Of a stretch of 59,955 nucleotides of DNA, positions 55,502 to 59,955 are shown piece by piece. The DNA is from Pseudomonadota bacterium. Its GTDB lineage: Bacteria; Pseudomonadota; Alphaproteobacteria; Puniceispirillales; UBA1172. The position numbers and the translations under genes were made by a program. The notes beneath the pieces are model-generated. The model was given only the letters and a program-made list of their open reading frames with translations, made no database searches and was not told where the DNA came from. The DNA lies in NCBI GenBank assembly GCA_027593125.1, contig JAQCJL010000003.1, forward strand, positions 1 through 59,955. Direction: 5' to 3'. Each line of letters begins with the position of its first letter. Position 1 is the first letter of the stretch.

Positions 55502-56170
55502 CTAGGCTCTATCTTCGTCTTGTTCAATCATATCCGGTTCCGCTTCGGCCAGATAATCCCCTACGGTTTCCATCAATTCATCCAGATGATGCGTAAAGAA
55601 ATGATTGGCTTCGTCAATTTCCCGAAAATCAATTTTAATGCCCTTTTGCGCAGGCATTTTTTTGACCGTGCTTGCCACCTGATCCGCAGGCACAACCGTA
55701 TCCATGCCGCCATGAACAATCAACCCAGATGAGGGGCAAGGGGCAAGAAAGGAAAAATCATGTTCATGCACAGGCAATGTCACAGATACAAATCCAACGA
55801 CTTCTGGACGCCGCATCATTAACTGCATCCCAATTAATGCCCCAAAGGAAAATCCAGCAATCCAGCATGAGCGTGCGCCGGAACATTGTGACTGTATCCA
55901 ATCAAGGGCTGTTGCTGCGTCTGACAATTCGCCTTCGCCGCCACTGTAATTGCCTTGGGAGCGCCCAACACCCCGAAAATTAAACCGCATGACGGAAAAC
56001 CCACGCGCCTGGAACAATTTATACATGGCAAATGACACACGATTATTCATGTTGCCACCATAATTTGGTTCAGGGTGGAGGATCAGCGCGATTGGCGCAG
56101 TTGGGTCAATCGCGGGCATATATCGGGCTTCAAGCCGGCCTTCTGGGCCGTTGATGATGACTTCTGGCAT
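55502..56170 (-). CDS. alpha/beta hydrolase (COG2945 type)
   Basis: This 222-residue cytosolic alpha/beta hydrolase has nucleophile Ser108 in IAGFSFGALIGMQLMMRRP, an HPEPNYGGNMNNRVSF oxyanion region typical of COG2945, and MRFNFRGVGRSQGNYSGGEGE. The acid Asp is in GLIVHGGMDTVVPADQVA and the catalytic His is in EIDEANHFFTHHLDELM. The substrate is unknown. Genes of this family are often near cysteine desulfurase genes in alphaproteobacteria, as here, where it is divergent from cysE. It is followed by tyrS. Confidence 0.85.
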   Translation of the reverse strand: MPEVIINGPEGRLEARYMPAIDPTAPIALILHPEPNYGGNMNNRVSFAMYKLFQARGFSVMRFNFRGVGRSQGNYSGGEGELSDAATALDWIQSQCSGARSCWIAGFSFGALIGMQLMMRRPEVVGFVSVTLPVHEHDFSFLAPCPSSGLIVHGGMDTVVPADQVASTVKKMPAQKGIKIDFREIDEANHFFTHHLDELMETVGDYLAEAEPDMIEQDEDRA

Positions 56171-56217
56171 TATCTATCTCAAGTAATAATCTGTTGCGGC
56201 TTATAGCCGAGATTGCT

Positions 56218-56249
56218 ACTGAAATCAAAGGCTTTTCATCATTTTCAGT
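56218..56249. repeat. inverted repeat in hydrolase / cysE spacer
   Basis: ACTGAAA (56218-56224) and TTTCAGT (56243-56249) are perfect 7-bp arms in the 204-bp divergent spacer. The rest is AT-rich with a TGTATATAG promoter-like stretch before cysE. No iscR gene and no clear iron-box was seen. Confidence 0.35.
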
Positions 56250-56374
56250 AAATCTGTTTGAATATAAACCTAACGCTTGCGGTTGAAATTTGGTTTTGTG
56301 AAGGCTAAATATTGTATATAGTGTGATTGACGATCTGTTTTTCATGCAACTGGCAACACAATCTGGAGGTTGTA

Positions 56375-57121
56375 ATGCGCGGGTTTATCGATGAACTTCG
56401 CAGCATCAGGGCGAGAGACCCCGCCGCCGGCGGATTGGTGGGGCTGTTCTTTCTGACACCAAGCGTTCATGTGATGCTGGCCTATCGGCTAGGGCATCGG
56501 CTATGGCGTTGGCGTATGCGTTTTCTGGCGCGGTTTGTCATGCAATTCGCCCGGTTTTTGACAGGGATTGAAATTCATCCTGCCGCCAAAATTGGCAGAC
56601 GGTTTTTTATCGATCACGGCATGGGTGTTGTTATTGGTGAGACCGCCGAGATAGGTGATGATGTGACGTTTTACCATGGTGTCACGCTTGGCGGATTATT
56701 GCCAAGCATTGATAGTGCTGGCCAGCGTCAGAAAAAACGCCACCCCACGATTGGCGATAATGTGATTGTCGGGGCAGGGGCGCAGATACTTGGTGCGATT
56801 ACTGTTCAGGATTGTGCCCGTGTCGGTGCAAATTCTGTTGTCGTCAAAGACGTCCCGCGCGGCATTACTGTGACTGGCATTCCTGCCCGTCCTGTAAGTG
56901 CTCGCCGCTTAGGTGATGAAACCAGCTTTCAGCCTTATGGAACGCCATCTGATCTGTCTTCGGATGCGCGCGATCGCGCCATCAAAGGACTGATACAAGA
57001 AGTCGATATTTTGCATGGCAAACTCAAGGCTCTTGAAGAAGCACAAAACCAGCATCATACAAGGCCATCTCTTTTTGAGCCTTCAGAAGGTACATCCACC
57101 ACAAAGACCGACAGGAATTAG
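56375..57121 (+). CDS. cysE: serine O-acetyltransferase
   Basis: This 248-residue hexapeptide-repeat acetyltransferase makes O-acetylserine, the precursor of cysteine. A helical N terminus ([24 protein letters not shown]) leads to the left-handed beta-helix ([44 protein letters not shown]), with catalytic His and Asp in FIDHGMG and FYHGVTLGG. It is the short CysE form. The ATG at 56375 has GGAGG 5 bases upstream, so the upstream in-frame ATG at 56327 is rejected. It precedes the cysteine desulfurase gene by 11 bases, tying cysteine supply to sulfur transfer. Confidence 0.92.
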   Translation: MRGFIDELRSIRARDPAAGGLVGLFFLTPSVHVMLAYRLGHRLWRWRMRFLARFVMQFARFLTGIEIHPAAKIGRRFFIDHGMGVVIGETAEIGDDVTFYHGVTLGGLLPSIDSAGQRQKKRHPTIGDNVIVGAGAQILGAITVQDCARVGANSVVVKDVPRGITVTGIPARPVSARRLGDETSFQPYGTPSDLSSDARDRAIKGLIQEVDILHGKLKALEEAQNQHHTRPSLFEPSEGTSTTKTDRN

Positions 57122-57132
57122 CACCGCCGGTT

Positions 57133-58227
57133 ATGGTTTCCACGTATTTAGATTATAACGCTACTGCCCCTCTACGCCCCGAAGCAAAACAGGCTATGAT
57201 TGTGGTGATGGGGGCACCCGGAAACCCATCTTCGGTGCATGAATATGGTCAGATGGCACGCGCCCATGTCGAAGAGGCAAGGCGAAATGTTGCCGCGCTA
57301 GTAGGCGCTTTACCCGAAAATATTATTTTCACTAGTGGCGGCACAGAAGCTAATCATCAAGCGTTAAACGCCTTTTCTGATCGCGTTATCATCACGACCC
57401 CAGTTGAGCATATGGCAGTTTTAGCCGCTGCCCCAGATGCCTTGCTGATTGATGTTGATGACAATGGGATCATTGATCTTGATCACCTTGAAAACCTTCT
57501 TCGCACCTATCGGGGTGGAGCTTTGGTTTCGGTCATGGCGGCGAATAATGAAACCGGCGTTATTCAACCACTGGATGCTGTGGTAAGGCTGGCTCGTGAA
57601 TATGATGCTTTGGTGCATAGTGATGCGGTTCAGCATTTCGGCAAAGGGTTTGCAGGTCTTCGTTCAAGTGGTGTTGATATGCTGACGGTTTCTGCTCATA
57701 AAATTGGTGGTCCGACAGGTGTAGGCGCCCTAGTGATCCGTGATGGCCTTAGTGTGCCTCCAGTTCTGATCGGGGGTGGACAGGAAAGTCGGCGCCGTGG
57801 TGGCACTGAGAATCTGTCAGGGATTGTTGGTTTTGGGGCCGCGGCAGCAGCAGTTCAGGCGGCAGGTGATGGCTGGTTAACCCAGTTGCAGACATGGCAT
57901 CAAAACTTAGAAGATTATCTCTTAGCCAAAAGTGATGCGGTGATTTTTGGTCGTCAGGTGGAACGGTTGGCTAATACTAGTGCCATAGCCATGCCCGGGC
58001 GAATGGCAGAAACCCAAGTGATGCGGTTTGATCTGGCAGGGGTTGCGGTTAGCGCTGGGGCCGCTTGTTCATCTGGCAAAGTGGCGGCTTCTCATGTGTT
58101 AGAGGCGATGAAGGCAGGTGATTTGGCGCATCAAACTATCCGTGTGTCCTCTGGCTGGGCCAGTACAGAAGAAGATTTCAACCGCTTTGCTGAGATATGG
58201 TTGCAGGTCTATAAAAACCAAGTATAA
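57133..58227 (+). CDS. cysteine desulfurase (NifS/IscS class)
   Basis: This 364-residue PLP enzyme takes sulfur from cysteine as a persulfide. The N terminus YLDYNATAPLRPEAKQAM, SGGTEANHQALNAF, and HSDAVQHFGK are typical. PLP binds Lys190 in SAHKIGGPTGVGAL. The persulfide cysteine is Cys312 in AGAACSSGKVAAS, the class I loop pattern. It lacks about 40 residues present at the end of E. coli IscS that help bind IscU. With no iscU or suf genes nearby, tRNA thiolation through the downstream mnmA is a likely role. It lies between cysE and ferredoxin genes. Confidence 0.9.
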   Translation: MVSTYLDYNATAPLRPEAKQAMIVVMGAPGNPSSVHEYGQMARAHVEEARRNVAALVGALPENIIFTSGGTEANHQALNAFSDRVIITTPVEHMAVLAAAPDALLIDVDDNGIIDLDHLENLLRTYRGGALVSVMAANNETGVIQPLDAVVRLAREYDALVHSDAVQHFGKGFAGLRSSGVDMLTVSAHKIGGPTGVGALVIRDGLSVPPVLIGGGQESRRRGGTENLSGIVGFGAAAAAVQAAGDGWLTQLQTWHQNLEDYLLAKSDAVIFGRQVERLANTSAIAMPGRMAETQVMRFDLAGVAVSAGAACSSGKVAASHVLEAMKAGDLAHQTIRVSSGWASTEEDFNRFAEIWLQVYKNQV

Positions 58228-58244
58228 CACGCAGGTGTATTGAG

Positions 58245-58265
58245 ATGGTGACGGGAGATCACCAT
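58245..58265 (+). other. hairpin between desulfurase and ferredoxin genes
   Basis: ATGGTGA-CGGGAGA-TCACCAT is a perfect 7-bp stem-loop without U-tract, 48 bases before the ferredoxin start. It may stabilise or trim the message. Confidence 0.45.
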
Positions 58266-58313
58266 AGGCAAAACGATGAATTGATTAAGGCTAACCAAGG
58301 AAAGGGAAAATCC

Positions 58314-58628
58314 ATGCCAGCAATTACCTTTGTTAAACGTGATGGCAGTGAAGTCACAATCGATGCGGCGGCTGGGCTGTCGGTAATGGAAATCGGCCGT
58401 GATAATAATCTGGGCGTTGAGGGCACTTGTGGGGGTAGCCTGTCTTGTGCCACTTGTCATGTGATTGTTGATGATGCTTGGGTTGAGGCCACAGGCAAAG
58501 CCAGCCTTGATGAAGAAGATATGTTAGATTTGGCCTTTAATGTTGAGGCCAATTCCCGGCTGGGCTGTCAGATTAGCATGAGCGACAGCCTTGATGGGCT
58601 CAAAGTGCGTATCGCGGATGATGACTAA
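58314..58628 (+). CDS. 2Fe-2S ferredoxin (adrenodoxin type)
   Basis: This 104-residue ferredoxin has the four cluster cysteines Cys39, Cys45, Cys48 and Cys85 in EGTCGGSLSCATCHV and SRLGCQIS, the C-x5-C-x2-C...C spacing of the adrenodoxin/Isc class. It supplies electrons, most often for Fe-S cluster assembly. The ATG at 58314 is chosen because AAGGG lies about 7 bases before it; the ORF open from 58245 begins within a hairpin and adds non-family residues. The stop overlaps the mnmA start by 8 bases (ATGACTAA). Confidence 0.92.
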   Translation: MPAITFVKRDGSEVTIDAAAGLSVMEIGRDNNLGVEGTCGGSLSCATCHVIVDDAWVEATGKASLDEEDMLDLAFNVEANSRLGCQISMSDSLDGLKVRIADDD

Positions 58629-59841
58629 ATCAGACACAAGCCCAACCCCTAACAGCCTCGGCTTTATGTCGTCGCCGGCGGATACCCGTGTCGTGGTGGC
58701 GATGTCGGGGGGTGTGGACAGCTCGGTCGTGGCTGGGCTTTTAGCGGAACAAGGCTATGATGTTGTTGGCATAACCCTTCAGCTTTATGATCATGGTGAG
58801 GCGATCCGCGCCAAAGGGGCGTGTTGTGCTGGTGCTGATATTCTGGATGCCAGACGCGCGGCAGCAACCCTTGGCATAAAGCATTATGTGTTGGATTACG
58901 AAAGCCGGTTTCGTGCCTCTGTTATGGATAACTTTGCTGATAGTTACCTCAAAGGTGAAACGCCTGTGCCTTGCATCACCTGTAACCAGACGGTGAAGTT
59001 TCATGACTTGTTGGAAACGGCGCGTGAATTAGGGGCAGCGTGTCTGGCCACAGGGCATTATGTGAGAAGACAGGTGGATGAGGCCGGTGTGGCAGGGCTT
59101 TATCGTGGGCGTGATGCTGGTAAAGATCAGTCTTATTTTCTCTTTGCCACCACCAAAGATCAGCTGGATTATTTGCGCTTTCCGCTTGGGGATATGACCA
59201 AGGAAGAAACCCGGGATCATGCTCGTCGGTTGGGGCTGGCGCTAGCAGAAAAACCCGATAGCCAAGATATTTGTTTCGTTCCTAATGGACGCTATGGTGA
59301 TTTGGTGCGCCGGCTTCGTCCTGGGGCGATAGAGCCAGGGGATATTGTAGATTTTGATGGCCGTATTCTAGGGCGTCATGACGGGGTGATTGATTTTACC
59401 ATTGGTCAACGGCGCGGGCTGGGGATTGGTGGGCGCAAAGATACCGATGATGCTGATGGGCCGCTTTATGTGGTAGCTATTCGCCCGGAATTACAGCAAG
59501 TGGTGGTTGGACAGAAAGCTGATTTGGCCTGTCATGAGGTGATATTGCGTGAGGGCAACTGGCTTGCCCCGGGGGTTGAACCCAAAGGGCGACAGGTGCT
59601 GGCGCGGCTTCGCAACACGGCTAATGCAGAACCAGCTGAGATTATCAACTGGCAGGAAGATGGATCAGCAGTGGTGCGATTGACCACGCCGCAATATGGG
59701 ATCGCGGCAGGGCAGGCGGCGGCAATTTATGACGCTGCATCGCCAGATTGGCTGCTTGGCGGGGGTTGGATTGAGCGTGCGCCAAGCCGTGCTGATGTGG
59801 CGGCTAATGCACCGACCACTTCGGATGTTGGGGCGGCATAA
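58621..59841 (+). CDS. mnmA: tRNA-specific 2-thiouridylase
   Basis: This 406-residue MnmA places sulfur on U34 of tRNA-Lys, Glu and Gln. The PP-loop AMSGGVDSSVVAGL (about 27-40) binds ATP. The first active cysteine is in CITCNQTVKFHDLL and the second in SQDICFVPNGRYGD. The C-terminal beta-barrel (GQRRGLGIGG, PLYVVAI, RLTTPQYGIAAGQAAAIYD) is complete. The start at 58621 (MTKSDTSPTPNSLGF) keeps the NSLGF stretch that alphaproteobacterial MnmA carries before the PP-loop. It is last of the cysE-desulfurase-fdx-mnmA run. Confidence 0.95.
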   Translation: MTKSDTSPTPNSLGFMSSPADTRVVVAMSGGVDSSVVAGLLAEQGYDVVGITLQLYDHGEAIRAKGACCAGADILDARRAAATLGIKHYVLDYESRFRASVMDNFADSYLKGETPVPCITCNQTVKFHDLLETARELGAACLATGHYVRRQVDEAGVAGLYRGRDAGKDQSYFLFATTKDQLDYLRFPLGDMTKEETRDHARRLGLALAEKPDSQDICFVPNGRYGDLVRRLRPGAIEPGDIVDFDGRILGRHDGVIDFTIGQRRGLGIGGRKDTDDADGPLYVVAIRPELQQVVVGQKADLACHEVILREGNWLAPGVEPKGRQVLARLRNTANAEPAEIINWQEDGSAVVRLTTPQYGIAAGQAAAIYDAASPDWLLGGGWIERAPSRADVAANAPTTSDVGAA

Positions 59842-59847
59842 TTCCGC

Positions 59848-59876
59848 TTGACCAGATGTGGGCTTTCCCTTACTAA
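59848..59876 (+). promoter_or_regulatory. tRNA gene promoter
   Basis: TTGACC (59848-59853), 17 bases, then TACTAA (59871-59876), placed between mnmA and the tRNA, with transcription expected near 59883. Confidence 0.55.
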
Positions 59877-59919
59877 GACAGGGTTTATGGGCGTTAGCTA
59901 ATACAATGCATGCCTTTAT

Positions 59920-59955
59920 GGCGGAGTAGCTCAGTTGGTTAGAGCAGCGGAATCA
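59920..59955 (+). tRNA. tRNA, 5' half, probably Met(CAT)
   Basis: Acceptor strand GGCGGAG, TA, D-stem GCTC, D-loop AGTTGGTTA, GAGC, A26, anticodon stem GCGGA, then A32 T33 C34 A35 at the window edge. The anticodon therefore starts CA. The sequence resembles alphaproteobacterial elongator tRNA-Met(CAT). The 3' half is outside the window, so Leu(CAA/CAG) or Val(CAC) cannot be strictly excluded. Confidence 0.8.

Noticed and set aside
1-59955. CRISPR array, prophage, transposon or defence island
   Set aside because: No regular spaced repeats, integrase, transposase or toxin-antitoxin pair; gene content is core metabolism and envelope throughout.

Overview
The window is ordinary chromosome from an alphaproteobacterium. 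The clearest lineage markers are an NDUFA12-type complex I accessory subunit, a DUF2155 protein next to aat, RNase E with an acidic insertion in its S1 domain, an RF2 with an SPYDS loop and no frameshift site, a B12-dependent NrdJ, and a soxBDAG-type sarcosine oxidase. GC is moderate by eye. An MttB-family methyltransferase beside dimethylglycine dehydrogenase and sarcosine oxidase would fit a marine methylated-amine user, for example of the SAR116 type. That placement is inference. I see no insertion sequence, prophage, CRISPR array or rRNA.

Layout. 1-10.4 kb holds housekeeping genes: the carD tail, rpoH, a proline iminopeptidase, an XRE regulator, xseB-ispA-dxs-tlyA (isoprenoids), then fabI-aroC and a glycine-zipper protein on the minus strand, and pdxH. 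10.5-20 kb is a methylated-amine block: a dimethylglycine dehydrogenase and an MttB-like protein on plus, facing soxBDAG on minus. Together they could strip glycine betaine or a related compound to glycine while loading one-carbon units on folate. 20.2-24.7 kb has an M20 amidohydrolase, an SOS-type umuDC pair whose UmuD carries an N-terminal extension, and a D,D-carboxypeptidase with a SPOR domain. 24.9-35.3 kb carries clpS-clpA, a FemAB-like protein, ridA, nrdJ, NDUFA12, mlaD, DUF2155 and aat. Aat, ClpS and ClpA are three parts of the N-degron pathway.

35.3-44 kb is mostly minus strand: a BepA-like protease, a DsbA-like protein, aroQ, accB and accC, then a plus-strand aminotransferase converging on rne. 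The rne gene has a long structured leader. 44.5-54.2 kb carries amiC, mrcA (PBP1A), prfB, bcp and a very large YhdP/AsmA-like protein. 54.2-60 kb has tyrS and an alpha/beta hydrolase on minus, then cysE - cysteine desulfurase - 2Fe-2S ferredoxin - mnmA on plus, and the 5' half of a tRNA, probably Met(CAT), at the window edge.

Regulatory signals include strong inverted repeats in the umuDC, sox, hydrolase, clpS, mrcA and bcp/YhdP promoter regions. Many intergenic hairpins lack an adjacent U-tract. Four same-strand gene pairs overlap by exactly 8 bp (ATGNNTRR). No wholly new system is obvious. The best leads are the MttB-DMGDH-Sox cascade without its usual corrinoid partners, the probably self-regulated umuDC operon, and the rne leader.
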